The notes: a model not told the origin generated them from the sequence alone. DNA of 64,000 nucleotides from Nigrospora sphaerica (GCA_018287875.1 JAGVVL010000016.1:1-64000); one strand, 5' to 3'. Positions 23,799 to 34,850 are shown, counted from the first letter of the stretch. Numbers and translations: made by a program.

Positions 23799-24096
23799 GA
23801 GACCGGGCTAGGGCTCTTACGTAAGCCTTGATCAAGGGTTCACACAAGTATAAGTTAGGCCTCGGAAGCCCAGTTCATAGTTCAGAAGACAGCGCGCTTT
23901 TTCCCTCCTTTTAATACACTGCTACTCTTACTACGGCACTTCACGCTCATTTTCGTGACTCATTTTGGGCTTCTTTTACTTCCCTACGTTAAGGATCATC
24001 TTGATCAACGATATCCTCACCTGATTGTCCCTTGGGATCGACCTCACGACCGTGTCTTTTCGCGAACTCCTGCAGGTTTGGGGTTTCTTGGTTCCA
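23799..24096 (+). repeat. E1 3' LTR
   Basis: Starts gagaccgggctaggg and ends ttcttggttcca. It pairs along its whole length with 16,157-16,453, with the same two TTGATCAA sites (about 23,829 and 24,000). The few differences from the 5' LTR indicate limited time since insertion plus RIP-type decay. Confidence 0.9.
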
Positions 24097-24101
24097 ATAT
24101 T

Positions 24102-27100
24102 AGAAGTATATAACTAAGAACCTAGTAAAGGGATTTATTAAGCTAAGTGAAGTGCCTTAAGTAGCACCAATTCTCTTCGCGCCTAAAGGGAATAGAGGAC
24201 TACTGGCTTTATATAGAACTTTAGAAAGCTTAACTCCGTTACTTATAAAGACCGACACCATTTCCCCCAATCGAGGAGACTATAGCCCGGATTTCTAAAG
24301 CAAAGGTCTTTACGAAACTAAATATTTAATAAGCATTCCACGTAAATCTGAATAGCGCCAGAATTAAAAGAGTTAACAGCGTTCTATACTTATTATAGCA
24401 CCAACTTTTAATATAACGTACTCCTATTTAGATTAACAAACTAACCAGCGACCTTTTAGAGCTTTATAAATGGCACTTTAATACACCATCTAGACCATTT
24501 CCTACGCGGTATACTTAGACAATATTGTTATTTTTTAGAATTCAGTTAAAGAATATAAGAACTATAGGAAGGGTTCTATAAGCACCTCTAAGACGCGGGA
24601 CTGTAAGCCAACATTAATAAGTGCGAATTTTATGTTTAAGAAACGAAGTTCTTAGGCTTTATTATCTCTATAGAAGGAGTAACTGTGATCTTATTAAAAC
24701 GTCCGTTTATGCTGACTAGGCATCGCGACGTCTGTTAAAGGAGTGTAATTATTTCTCGGCTCGATAATTTCTATCGCAAGTTCGTTTGCGAGATATAGGT
24801 GGATCGCTCGACCGCTTACTAACTTAACGAAGTAAGGTTTACTGACGTTCCAGCGGATAAAGGCGTGCTTGAAGCTTTCGATACCTTAAAACAACGACAA
24901 TTAAAGGCTCTGGTCCTCGTATATTTCGGCTATAAGAATAACATATAAGTAAAGACAGATGCTATTGATAAAGAGATTGCCAAAGTCTTATCGTAAAAGA
25001 AGGATAACACTTTTAATAAGCTGGCGACCCTTTTCCTTTTACTTAGACACCCTCTCTGTAGGTTCGGAGGTTAAGTACAGCCATCTATAATAAAGAATTG
25101 TTAGCTGTAGTTTAAGCCCTTAAGAGTATTAATACGTTAAGTTTATAGGACTTCAGCACCTATAGTTCCCAATTATAACGGACTATAGTATATTAAAATA
25201 CTTTAACTCAAAAACGTTATCTTAACTTGCGATAAGCTTCCTAAGTAGGAGCTCCTTACCGAATACCACTGCCTGCTTAGGTACCGCCTCAGGAACGCAG
25301 AATACTGCGGCCGACGCTTTATCACGGGAAACGAAATCTAAAAATATAGAAAAGAAAAGCCGATATAGCGATCCAAAACCTTAGCTATCTTTTATGAGTG
25401 CAAACATAGATATACCAGCGCTTTATATAGTGGACCTTTAAGTAAGGTGGCCCTTTTAAGGACGGCCTGCTACCGCCGCCACTTTCTAGGTTAATGCTAG
25501 TATATCAAGGGGCTGTCGAACTTAACCGTACCATGGCTTACATAAGCCGTTAGTTTAAGATAAGACTATGTTAAAGCTGGCTAACGGCATTCACGCTGGA
25601 CCCTCATTAATTAGAACTCTCTTAAATTAGGGCAAGCTAGTGGTCCCTAAATAAGGCGATCTAAGGACGTATATCTTAAAAGACTTTTATTTGCGCTTGA
25701 TATCAGCTATACCCGGATATAATAAGCTCCGTAAGTTAATACAGAGCTAGTACTGGTAGCCAGGATTATTTAAAGATATTGACCGTTTCGTAGCCAACTA
25801 TCGGAGATGTGCCGATTATTTAAAGTCCCCGGGATAAGATGCTTAGGATTTCTTTATCCTTTTCGATACTGCTTTGCTTATAGCAGTCGATTTAGATAAA
25901 CTTGTAAGGAGGAGGCGCTGGAGAGGTGCATCCGCAGGCTGGTCATCTGACCTGCGGCGCAGGCCAACTAGCGGCTTCTTGGCGAGAAGCGAAGACGCAT
26001 CTGCTGGTGCCCGATTGAACTTGGATTCTCGCAAGAATCAGTCTTGCAGTGGAATTGAGCCTGCCCTTGCTACCCTATACCTGACGGTGCCATTGTGATT
26101 CCTTCGGATCCTTACTGAAACTTTAAGACTATACTTAAAGATTGAAAGGGGTTTAATAACCTCCTTATTATAGTTTACTTATTAAGTAAGAGGAGTTGGT
26201 ATATTCGCTTTACGTTAGTAACAGCTAAAGACGTTATTAAGATATACTACTATAGTTTATATCGCGTCTTTAGACTACTATAGTAAATTAGGAGCAACTG
26301 TGGACTCTAATTTGTCTCCCATTTTACTGATAAAGTCTTTAAGCTCTTGGGTATCACCCGGAAACTAGGATCTCTATACTCCTAGTTACAAAGGAGAGTG
26401 GAGTGTATAAACTAGGCTATCTAATAACGGATTCTACCTTACTTATTACACTTTTAAGATAACTGGTTGTTAGTGATTTTTAACTGCGCGCACCGTCTAG
26501 GCTAGCATAACTTTGGGATTTCGATAAAACTGTCTCCTTATAAAGTTAAGCGTGGTTTCTTTTTATACCGCTGCTATATTCTAAAGCTAACTAGACTTAA
26601 GATATTAGCAAGCTTCCGATAATAGAGTATCTTAAATAATAACATATATAGAAGATTATAAAGATACTATATTAATATATAAAGAGATGGCGTAATAATA
26701 GGCTACGCCTTATCTTAACATTGTATATACGATTAAGCTAATAAGTCGCGATATAAGCTAGACTTTAAAATCGGGGATAAGGTGGTTATCCTTAAGCGGA
26801 TATAAACGACGGACTAACCTGGCGACAGGCTAACGTTTCCCTAAACTGCACTTGCCTTGATATTACACTATTAAGGGGATAAGAGGATACTCCTACAAAC
26901 TCGACACACCGCCAAACTAAAGGGCACGAACGTGTTTCATACTGATCGCCTTTAGCGATTTTAAAACAACCCTCTCTTAGGATAACGGGCCGAGAATCCA
27001 GAGGGCGAAATCGTGGATCCTTCGTTAGACGAAGAATAGGAGGTAAGCCGAGTGCTATCCTCTCGACTGCATTATAGGAAACTTTAATACTAGGTGCGCT

Positions 27101-27230
27101 AGAAAGGTTAGGACCCGGATATAACGTGTTACAATACGGAGTCATTTAAGAACAGCGCCGCACTTCTCCAGAAATACCACGAATTACCCGGATAACGCAG
27201 GACCGCCCGAAGCGACTGGCTTCATGGCTT
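24102..27230 (+). pseudogene. E0 RT, RNase H, integrase and chromodomain (RIPed)
   Basis: The RT start is TKNLVKGFIKLSEVP then VAPILFAPKGNRG (24,115-24,210). A later FLGFIISIEGV (about 24,650) and NFYRKFVCEI (about 24,770) mark the RT end. RNase H shows VKTDAIDKEIAKVLS (about 24,950). Integrase remnants follow to about 26,560. A chromodomain is seen at about 27,040-27,190 (EVSRVLSSRLHYRKL, then YNTESFKNSAALLQKYHELPG across two frames). Chromodomains guide integration to heterochromatin. Almost every line has TAA/TAG stops and base composition is AT-rich. Confidence 0.75.
25905..26098. other. GC-rich structured insert inside E0 integrase
   Basis: About 195 bp of GC-normal, stop-free sequence lies inside AT-rich RIPed integrase sequence. 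It holds several short hairpins: cgcagg...cctgcg, gcttcttggcgagaagc and gattctcgcaagaatc. The integrase region is interrupted around it. It could be a small non-autonomous element or captured cellular fragment inserted after E0 was mutated. Exact ends and a target duplication were not resolved. Confidence 0.4.
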
Positions 27231-27365
27231 GACGCCGCAGCCAACGACAAGATCGACCCATCTCACGCCGACGACAACTCTCCGGCTTCGACGAAACGAA
27301 CGAGAAAGAGGATTGCCCGGAAGAAGTAACCGAAACTTGCAGACAGTTTCGTTTCTTAGGGGTAA

Positions 27366-27536
27366 TGTTACAGTATAGGTACATAGGTACAAGGGTATGG
27401 GAACGTATAGACGACTTACCGCTGCCTAGCGGTACGTACTGCCGCTGGCTGGATATATTCCTGCCAAACAGTGACTGAGAGAAGCCTGTTCCTCTTCTTT
27501 TCCTCTTTACCTGTAGTTTTCGCATCTCAATAGAAC
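27366..27536 (+). repeat. LTR-like end of E0 (approximate borders)
   Basis: It lies between the chromodomain end and a block (ttgggtcatcaacagatcc) that also begins the E0 internal region at 12,284. That position, after pol and directly before a second gag-start sequence, is what an LTR would occupy. The left border (tgttacagtatagg) is a guess from the usual TG start. No second LTR copy is in the window to confirm it. Confidence 0.4.
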
Positions 27537-27720
27537 CTTTGGGTCATCAACAGATCCTTCGTTCCTTGGACCGTGACAAGGGGCAAGAGCGCCAGCAGCC
27601 TCCAACCGGTACGGACAAGCCTGCAACGAGCCTACAGGATATATGGACAGCCCGACAGACAGATACTCCTGCTCCCGAGACACCTACCTGGCTCCCTACA
27701 CCCGGTGGCGGACATGTCGA
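27537..27720 (+). pseudogene. second start of an E0-family internal region
   Basis: It begins ttgggtcatcaacagatcc, homologous to 12,284 onward, and encodes GHQQILRSLDRDKGQERQQP. It is far less mutated than the 12.3-kb copy. It is cut after about 180 bp by a LINE fragment. An LTR followed again by an internal start is the pattern left by tandem LTR recombination or by a second insertion. Confidence 0.45.
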
Positions 27721-28560
27721 AGAAAGCGAAAGCTAAGGCCTTTGAGAAGTGGTGGCAGGAACTACCGCCACGCAGACGTCGTAGTCTTTTCCGACGGATC
27801 CCAGATCGAAGGGCGCACAGGCTGGGGTATGTCATCTACCAGAACCAGCACACGCTGCAATGTGACTCGGGACGGCTAGTACCTTCCGAGGTCTTCGACG
27901 CCAGGCGGAAGGGGCCTTGGCAGGCTTGAAGGGCGCGTTCTAGCGGCCTGCAACGCTACCCTATACTGTACATCTGTCTTAAGAACACCTCAGTGGTGGC
28001 CTGTTTTAAGGGCAATCCCGCCGACAGCTCGTAGAAAGCCTTCATCTAGTTTAAGCCTAAGCACGGAAGGCAAGGATTATAGTCCACTGGGTCTCAAGGA
28101 CACACTGCCGGAAGGCAACCCGGCTTCGATACTTACAGCCTCACTTCAGCCTAATAGGCCCCGACTACGCAGATAGATTCGATAACTTTTAGAAACACCT
28201 ATTAGTGTTACCAAAAGAGTTCGAAGCCTTGATTTATATAACGAAGTTCGACCTGATCTGCTATAGCCTAACCTAAGGGGACGACTTCCGTTTAAAGCGC
28301 AGGCTCGGTCCCTGGAGAGGCAGCGAGTTGCTAACTCCAGTAATTAAGCGCACGTACAGAAAACACAGCACAAAAACATATAAAATAACACGCAGACTTG
28401 TAAGTAAGCTAACAATCATAGAATAAGGCTATTGCGCTAGTCAGGCCAAGGTACTCAGCATAATCGAGCAGTCGCAAGTCTAAATATCACACACGCTTAA
28501 GTATCGCGACCTGGGCCTCTAAAAGTAGGTAAACGTGACCGACATATAATAAGTTCGAGG
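27721..28560 (+). pseudogene. LINE RNase H fragment from a second LINE family
   Basis: AKAFEKWWQELPP is followed by HADVVVFSDGSQIEGRTGWG and, after a frameshift, YVIYQNQHTLQCDSGRLVP with SEVFDA. These are the D-E-D core blocks of the RNase H domain in LINE ORF2 proteins (DGSQ, then Glu and DA). The LINEs elsewhere in this window show no RNase H, so this comes from a different family. Downstream, to about 28,560, the sequence is degraded and ends near a GC-rich ggacccctatttgggcccccg stretch. Confidence 0.6.
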
Positions 28561-28599
28561 ACCCCTATTTGGGCCCCCGCCACTTTCGGGCCCCTAAAA

Positions 28600-29590
28600 A
28601 TCAGCCAACGAAAACCAGCACTATCAATAGAACTTGAGATATAGCCTTAATTAATGATAACTCTAATATAAGAACCATAAAGCCTCACTTAGGCTTTCGC
28701 TGTCACTCTCTTTATCTAGACCACTTTTGGCTTCTCCGACTGCTAATTAAGCCCGGTGGACGTCTTCGATGTTTGCGAACTTCGAATTAAGGCTTAAATC
28801 CACCTTCTTCCTTTTCCTTAGTCTAATAGTGTCAATCCTAACTTCGAGAGCTTGAATTTGCCTTTAAGCAGTAGCTAATTGGACGTTGTTCTTATCAAAG
28901 GCCTTTTAGATCTTCCGGAAGAGTAATCGTTATATGGTTAAGTGTTTAGCTAGCTGGTTTAAAAGCTATACTTCTTTAATAGCTTTATCCTCTATATCTT
29001 CCAACTTATTTAAGGCTATAGATATTAAGTACACCTACTATGCTAGCGAGCGGATTAAAACAGAGCTCTTATATAATAGACGAAGACATATATAGGATAA
29101 GACGATTGCCGTTTACAGCTACTTCGGAAACCTCAAGATTAGCAGGACGACTATGTACTTATTTTAACCACATAAACTTTGATCCACGGCAGAGTCCGCG
29201 AGGTAGTTAAAATAATTAAATAAGAACCAGGCTTAATAAAAGTAACCCAAAAAGTCTATAAAACAATCCAGAACCACTGCGGATTCTAACTATATATTAT
29301 ATTCTTCAGGAAAAGCGAGCGGACTTTATACCGTACATCTTAAGAGAACTATTAACATATATACAATTCTAAGAGGACCACTGCCGATTAAGAGAATGCA
29401 TTGGGTAAAATTAGAAATCGTTGGTAATATTATTAAGGCCGAAAGACTGCAGAACGCTGGCATAACTTAAGGGAACCGGATCCTATATAACATAACTTAT
29501 AAGGGTCTATAATATAAATCGAATAAAGCCAATCGCTAAGGTGTCGAGATAACTAAAGCAGCTAACAGCCTTTGTTAACGATAGGCTCTA
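28600..29590 (-). pseudogene. pogo/Fot-like transposase remnant (C-terminal part)
   Basis: On the minus strand the frame at about 29,040 to 28,680 reads, with TAA/TAG gaps, ALNKLEDIEDKAIKEV, LLNQLAKHLTI, KAFDKNNVQLATA, RQIQALEVRIDTI, RLRKRKKVDLSLNSKFANIE. The basic RKRKKV plus NSKFA(N)IE tail resembles the C-terminus of fungal pogo-family transposases as I remember them. The DDE catalytic part, expected at 29.1-29.6 kb, is too degraded to identify. A second shorter copy of the same stretch is at 31,359-31,469. Confidence 0.4.
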
Positions 29591-29594
29591 AATA

Positions 29595-30175
29595 TGTTGC
29601 AGGTATAGGACTTATCCTATACCGTTCTCTCTCACTACGGACTAAGCTATGCACTTAACAGGAAGCTAGTCCTTTAACCGAGCCTATCCTAAAGCTCGAG
29701 CAGCCTACCCTGGAGCACAGGCCGAGCTTACCCCGCAAGCATGGCCCGCTTTACCCACAAGCGTGGCGTACGCCACGCGAAACTTCTGCAAGTTTCCACG
29801 AGTTTCCACGAGTTTCTACGTGGCTCACCTGAAGCTCCGCGAGTCCCATAAGGCTCAGCCTTGAACCTCATAAGGTTCCATATGCTTCTAAGCCACGTAA
29901 TCACTTACTACATCAATCTTACGCGTCCTCTTCCTTGTATTACTAAGAGGATAAAGGTTTAACGGGTATAAGTAAAGGCTGAATCTCCCCTCTTCGTGTA
30001 ACTAGTCTGTCACTAAAGCAAGCAAGCAAGAAAAGCACACGAAATACACTCTCGTTCCTCTTGAAGAGAAGTTCTTATTCTTCCGTGTTTCTTTACCTAT
30101 AAGAAACGACCTCCGAGATCGAAAGAGCCCTTATAAAGGGTTGCTTCCTCTTAGATCGAACCACCACTTCCAACG
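29595..30175 (-). repeat. LTR of the TGTTG/CAACA family, inverted partner of 30,790-31,358
   Basis: It begins TGTTGCAGGTATAGG and ends ccaccacttccaacg, the reverse complement of the right-hand copy, and is homologous to the solo LTR at 13,022-13,693. It contains the 18-bp perfect palindrome GCGTGGCGTACGCCACGC at about 29,763-29,780. No clear target duplication. Confidence 0.75.
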
Positions 30176-30789
30176 AGAAAGGGGCTCGTCGGAAAGGTTC
30201 TGCCTTATAACAAGTAAGGCTAGAGTCTTCTGCTCCTCGAAACCTCACTTATACTTATCCGTATTAAGGAAGAACTGCTCAATTTTTAGGTGTTTAAAAT
30301 AAAGCGTAAGGAGGACTCCATGTGTTCCAGTTTGAAGAACCGGATAGACGGTGGGATTTCGGCATTAAACATGCCGATACCGACTAATAATGTCGGCCGT
30401 ATTGTTTTTCCGGCGTGAGTAACCGAAATAAGCCCTTATTCGGTTAAAGAGAACTGAAAAATGCCTTGTATCGAATATAACCTTTAATTCTAAGGTTAAG
30501 GAATAAAGGGGCAGCTATATCTAATCGGGGCGCCGAAAAGCAGCTTATCCGAAATATTCGCTTAAAGCAAGTCCGAAGGGCTTAAAGACTTTGATAATAT
30601 CGAAGAAGGCTTTAGAAGACTTAAGGTTGCTTCCGGAAGCTTCGAGGGCTTTCGAGACGAATAAAGCAGTTGAGAAGACTTAGGGTCGCTCCCGGTTGCT
30701 TCGGCCGAGATTAGGAGGAAGAAATCGACGAGGGAGGTTAAAGGAGCCTAATCTTAAACGAAAAGATATCGGCCCAGGGCTCATAACCT
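30176..30789. other. 614-bp spacer between inverted LTRs
   Basis: It contains no recognisable coding sequence. Local short repeats are seen (gaagactta, cttcggaagc-like motifs), and around 30,360-30,400 there is ggcattaaacatgccgatac with nearby complementary pieces. It could be internal remnant of the LTR element or unrelated sequence trapped between two solo LTRs. Confidence 0.4.
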
Positions 30790-31358
30790 TGTTGAAGTGG
30801 TGGTTCGATCGGAAGAGGAAGCAGCCCTTTATAAGGGCTCTTTCGATCTCGGAGGTCGTTTATTATAAAGAAACACAGAAGAATAAAGAACTTCTCTTTA
30901 AAAGAACGAGAGTGTATTTCGTGTTGCTTTGCTTACTTGCTTCGGAGGACAGACTAGATACATAAAGAGAAGAGATTTAGCCTTTACTTATACCCGTTAA
31001 ACCCCTTATCTTCTTAGTAATACAAAGAAGAGGACGTAAGTAATTACGTAAGTGATTACGTAGCTTAGAAGCATATAGAACCTTATAGAGGTTCGTGGAG
31101 CCTCATAGGGGCTCGTGGGAGCTTTAGGGGCCATGTAAAACTCGTGGAAACTCGTGAAACTTTACAAGCTTCCGCGTGGCGTACGCCACGCTTATTAGAT
31201 AAAGCAGGCCATGCTTGTGGGTAAGCTGGCCCGTGCTCCAGGGTAGGCTGGCGAAGCTTTAGGATAGGCTCGGTTAAAAAACTAGCTTCCCGTTAAGTGC
31301 ATAGCTTAGTCAGTGGTAGTGACAGAGAACGGTATAAGATAAGTCCATACCTGCAACA
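30790..31358 (+). repeat. LTR of the TGTTG/CAACA family
   Basis: It starts TGTTGAAGTGGTGG and ends tacctgCAACA. It pairs with 29,595-30,175 in inverted orientation and contains the same 18-bp palindrome at about 31,174-31,191. Flanks aacct and ctaac do not form a target duplication. Confidence 0.75.
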
Positions 31359-31469
31359 CTAACTGTTAGGTAGGTGGTTAAGTGTTCCGCTAGCTGGTTC
31401 GAAAGCTGTACTTAGTTCTTGAAGTCCGACGTCTTCTTTAAAGTGGACCACACTACTGTAGAAGTATAG
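31359..31469 (-). pseudogene. second pogo-like fragment at the array's left edge
   Basis: The minus frame VQLSNQLAEHLTTYL, preceded by WSTLKKTSDFKN, matches the stretch at about 28,930-28,990 (LLNQLAKHLTI). It is bounded by an LTR on one side and by the tandem array on the other, and is only about 110 bp long. Confidence 0.4.
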
Positions 31470-31791
31470 TAGAACAGACAAACACTAGGTGTAGTGCCTG
31501 GTGGAAAGACGCGGTCGTGAGGTCGATCCCTGATAATGTGATAGACATGCCCTCGATTTAGGACGTGTAAGTCCTTGATCAAGGGTATGTCTATCACCCA
31601 ATAAAAGTGAGGTCCAACTGGGACAATAACTGGGACAAAACGGTTACGAGTGATGGTCTCAAAAGATAAAAAGAAGTGAACATGTCTTGTTGTTGTCTTA
31701 TCTCTACGGTGGAAGCTGGACGGCTACTTATAGGTGCAAGTCCTTGATCAGACCCCTGGCATTGGGTGCTTACGTACCCTAGCCCCGTCTT
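31470..31791 (-). repeat. E2 LTR, left copy
   Basis: On the minus strand it runs agacggggctagggta ... gtttgtctgttcta. It has TTGATCA sites at about 31,574 and 31,743 and the block ggatcgacctcacgaccgcg. The full 3' terminus is kept here (tctgttcta), unlike the middle and right copies, where the last four bases are replaced by LINE sequence. Confidence 0.85.
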
Positions 31792-31889
31792 AACCGTCCC
31801 CCAGTTGGGAAGCGATCGTACCGAATGTCAAAATGAAAAAGCATCACAACTAAAATACAGTGTGTATGAGAGCGACCAGACTTTAATAA

Positions 31890-34850
31890 AGGGGCTAGTC
31901 TATGCAAGGCCTTGATTAGTCTGATACCCCGTAGATATCCTCCTCAATCTCCTCAGGCTCGTTCCCTGCGACCATTCCTGCGCGACGGGCAGCGCGCTCT
32001 TATCGGCCTCTATAGACCGGCAAGTTCTGTCGCCAAGCGTCCTGCAAGGCGGTCATGCGAAGTCGCATATCGTTCCATCCGCGCCAGTCTGCAGGCGCCG
32101 TGGGAATGGGACGGGTTAGAGCGTCTCTCTGGTATCCCCAACCCTTACGTAGCTTAAGCGACCTCCTTGATTAAAGGCTTGCGCCCGTTGTCCTCTTGTC
32201 ATTCCTAGGTAGGAACCGTCAATGTCAGAGACAAGGTCTTGCCCTGTGCTGCTTAGGTCGTACGTGTATGTCGGCATGGGAGGCTGCTTATAGTGCTTGC
32301 TCTTAGTTAATGTACCGACCTAAGGGTACTCGCTCTTTGTTAAGTCGACGTCCGGATCCGTGGGGTTGTCCTGCGCAGGCTCCTCGGTATGCGCTGCTTG
32401 TGCGGGCTCTGGGTTACTGGCGGTATGTCTCTCCGACCTGGTGGATCGACGGGTCTGTCGTCGGCCTCTGTCTGCTGGACCTCCTGGCGTGGGTCGCTCT
32501 TAAACAGCGGCTTCCTCAGGGATTGTGGCCGGGATCTGGCCTCTGGAAGTCGTTCTCGTTAATCCGCTGTTAGATGGGCCTACTGTTAGCTCGTTGCCAG
32601 TGTTGCCAGGTCTCTGTGAAGAGCTTAACCTAGGGGTAGCAGCCGTACGCGTAGGCGTGGGAGTCGTCAATGTCATATTCGAGATACCTCTACGCGTTAA
32701 TTCTCTAGCTGAGGGCGGCGCTATGCGACCACCAGATGGCTGACCTGACGCCTGGCCTGTGGACGATCCCCTCTATCTGTTAAGCGGTGTGGATAGTGCT
32801 TGTCTCTGATCAGGCCGTGCTCTGGCGGCAGGCGTTGATTCTTGGGAGGCTGGTCTCGATACTGGTCGTGATGATTGTCTTGTTGACGTCTGTGTGGACG
32901 GTGTATCCGGATTAGTGTTCACTGCGGCCCAGGTCCGCTGCATGTCCATATTCAACCTAACTGACGCTGCCAGTTCGTTGACCATGACATAGTCCAATTG
33001 GTTCTCCACCCCGCGCAGCTTGCTGGAGATGTACACGAAGTTGCTGTCCTTATTGATGTTGTACACTATCCAGATGACTGACAGAGCCATATAGGCGTGG
33101 CGCTAGCGTTGTTGTCGGTTACAATAGCAGGGCGTCCAGCTAATCTTGAGGTTCGGGAACCTGTCGGCAAGGTTGGCTCTGCTTAAAGCCTATCGAAACA
33201 ACTCTCCTGTGTTTTCGGCAACGACCTAGTTATCTTTGTCGCCAAACGTGTACACTATAGCACGCTGTAGTCCTGGTGTAAAGATTACCAGCGGCCAAGG
33301 ACCATAGTCCTTATCGTCATGCGCTGCTCTGCAGATGCAAATATAGCCGTCTGTGTAGGTCGTTTGCAATTATGCTTGCATGTCGTTATTCAGGTCGTTT
33401 GGGGCGTTGGGCTTGTCGTCAAGCGCCGACAGTGTGTCTTCCGTTAAACACCACCTGAGTATCGTGTTGATCATCGATATGAGGGCGTCAAAGTCCGCTC
33501 CTAGCATAGTCTTGCCTTCGGCGTACCTGAAGATGGTACGAAGGACAGCGTCCTGAGTTCCTGTCTTCCAGTTCTTCTGGTTCGTGATGGGCAAGGGTCT
33601 TGTCAATGACTCGCGCATGGTCTTGATCGGGGTTGACTGTAGTGAGTCCCAGCTGCGTACTGGTGTGTCGTCCCTCGTGGTGCTTTCCCACTTTGGTATA
33701 GGTACCGAGGATCTCTCGCGTCCAATTACTCTCCCTAGGTTCTCCAGTTCGTCCCAGTGGAATGAGCTAATCCTTAATCCGGGCTTGGTCTCTGCAGACA
33801 AGTACTTAGGCGACTTTTCTAAGGGTAGGAGGTTGTCTTTGTCGGTTCTATAGTTATCGATACCGAAACAGAAGTTGCAGTTCTTCTGTATAACCTGGTA
33901 TATTCGTTGTATGGCAGCAGTGAAGTTGCGTTAATTAACGACTTCCCTGACGACCTCCTTAATCAATGTACCTTAAGAGGTGCCAGGCTAGCAGGATCAT
34001 AAAGTGGTTGTCTGCCTAGCATGTACTCGCGTGGATGCCCTTATAGATGTGGACTGCTTTCCCTAGTTGCCTTCACGTCTCCCGTCTAGGATGCGCTCCT
34101 AGACCACTCGGCCGGCGTGGTACCTATAGTCGAGGTACTAGTTGTCTGTTATTTTAAAAGGGAGAAAACGTGGAGCCGATTCTTATCGTAGACGCATAGT
34201 AGGTGGTTCTCTCTATCGCTGTCTGGGTGCTTCGCGTTGATTATAATAGCAAAGTTGTTGCACAGTCCTTTCTCCCAGTTGGACCTGGCTATAGGTAAGA
34301 TATGCTCTTTCTATGTGCTGTGGTTTATATTGATCGTGTTAAGGAAGACTGTTCTTTTATTCGCATTCTATAATAGCGCCAGGATCTTCTCGGTGTCTAG
34401 GTAACTGACTGGTCTTTTTAGTACGAACCGATATACTGCTTCCTAGATCGCTGCTGAGTATGCAGTTGGTTCCGCTCGGTCGCGGGTCACTTTCTCAGCC
34501 TTGGTCGCGACTGCCGTGTCCGGAAGCTTTGTGATTAAGGGAATACCGTCCTCACTGCGTTCGAATGGATAGCTGATCGGGAGGTTGTCGTTGGTCTCGA
34601 CGCTCCAGAGGTCAGCGTCATAATCCTTCGTAATACTCTCTTGTAGTGCCACCAGCGCTGCCTTCTTCCCTTAGAAGACGTTGAAGTCTTCTATCTAGCC
34701 GAAATGGACGTCTTCTATAGTGGAAAGTCTTAATTAAGATAGGAAGGTGATCAAGGTAGAATAGGGTTCCTTAACAGTATACAGTTCGGGGGTACGAGTA
34801 GTGTGTGATATTCTCTGGTGACCAGAGGTGCGGAGGATGTTGTTGGAGGG
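31890..34850 (-). pseudogene. large accessory gene of E2 (unit 1): tandem C48/Ulp1-like segments plus disordered tail
   Basis: About 980 codons can be followed on the minus strand, interrupted only by TAA/TAG codons and a few single-base shifts. Order: N-terminal TPELYTVKEPYSTLI; STIEDVHFG; ESITKDYDADLWSVETND (34,590-34,650); first putative protease-like fold CNNFAIIINAKHPDS (about 34,220-34,260) to ADNHFMILLA (about 33,990-34,020); a CNFCFGIDNYRTDKDN piece; conserved MSAETKPGL...SFHWDELENL (33,730-33,800); second fold PWPLVIFTP (about 33,290-33,320) to RQQR-stop-RHAYMALSVIW (33,066-33,120); then a Ser/Thr/Pro/Gln-rich tail to about 31,890. Both folds have the beta-strand, Gln and helix order of C48 cysteine proteases but lack the catalytic His and Cys. 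Similarity is from motif layout only. Alternatively it is a novel family. No start codon is certain. Confidence 0.5.

Larger units (their letters stand above)
16157..24096 (+). mobile_element. complete Ty3/Gypsy retrotransposon E1 (7.94 kb) with ATATT target duplication
   Basis: Two LTRs of 297 and 298 bp, a tRNA-like primer binding site directly after the 5' LTR, a leader at 16,485-17,289 without a gene, gag (17,290-18,444), protease (about 19,440-19,700), RT, RNase H, integrase (20,600-23,339), a Lys/Pro-rich tail, and a polypurine-like stretch (tgtggggtacggttga) before the 3' LTR. The flanking ATATT at 16,152-16,156 and 24,097-24,101 is exact. Joining the flanks restores the N-terminal RT frame of E0, proving nesting. 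Many in-frame TAA/TAG codons make it non-autonomous. Confidence 0.9.
12284..27536 (+). mobile_element. Gypsy/chromovirus-type LTR retrotransposon E0, RIPed and split by nested insertions
   Basis: Removing the inserted pieces leaves one element in order: gag (12,284 onward), protease (to 15,4xx), linker, then RT, RNase H, integrase and chromodomain (24,102-27,230), then an LTR-like end (27,366-27,536). Insertions are solo LTRs at 13,022-13,693, 14,494-14,832 and 14,988-15,284, the whole element E1 at 16,157-24,096, and a GC-rich piece at 25,905-26,098. Coding frames carry very many TAA/TAG stops and AT-rich decay typical of RIP. No 5' LTR is visible at 12,284: the internal sequence directly abuts the host gene. 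It is a chromodomain-bearing Ty3/Gypsy lineage. Confidence 0.75.
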
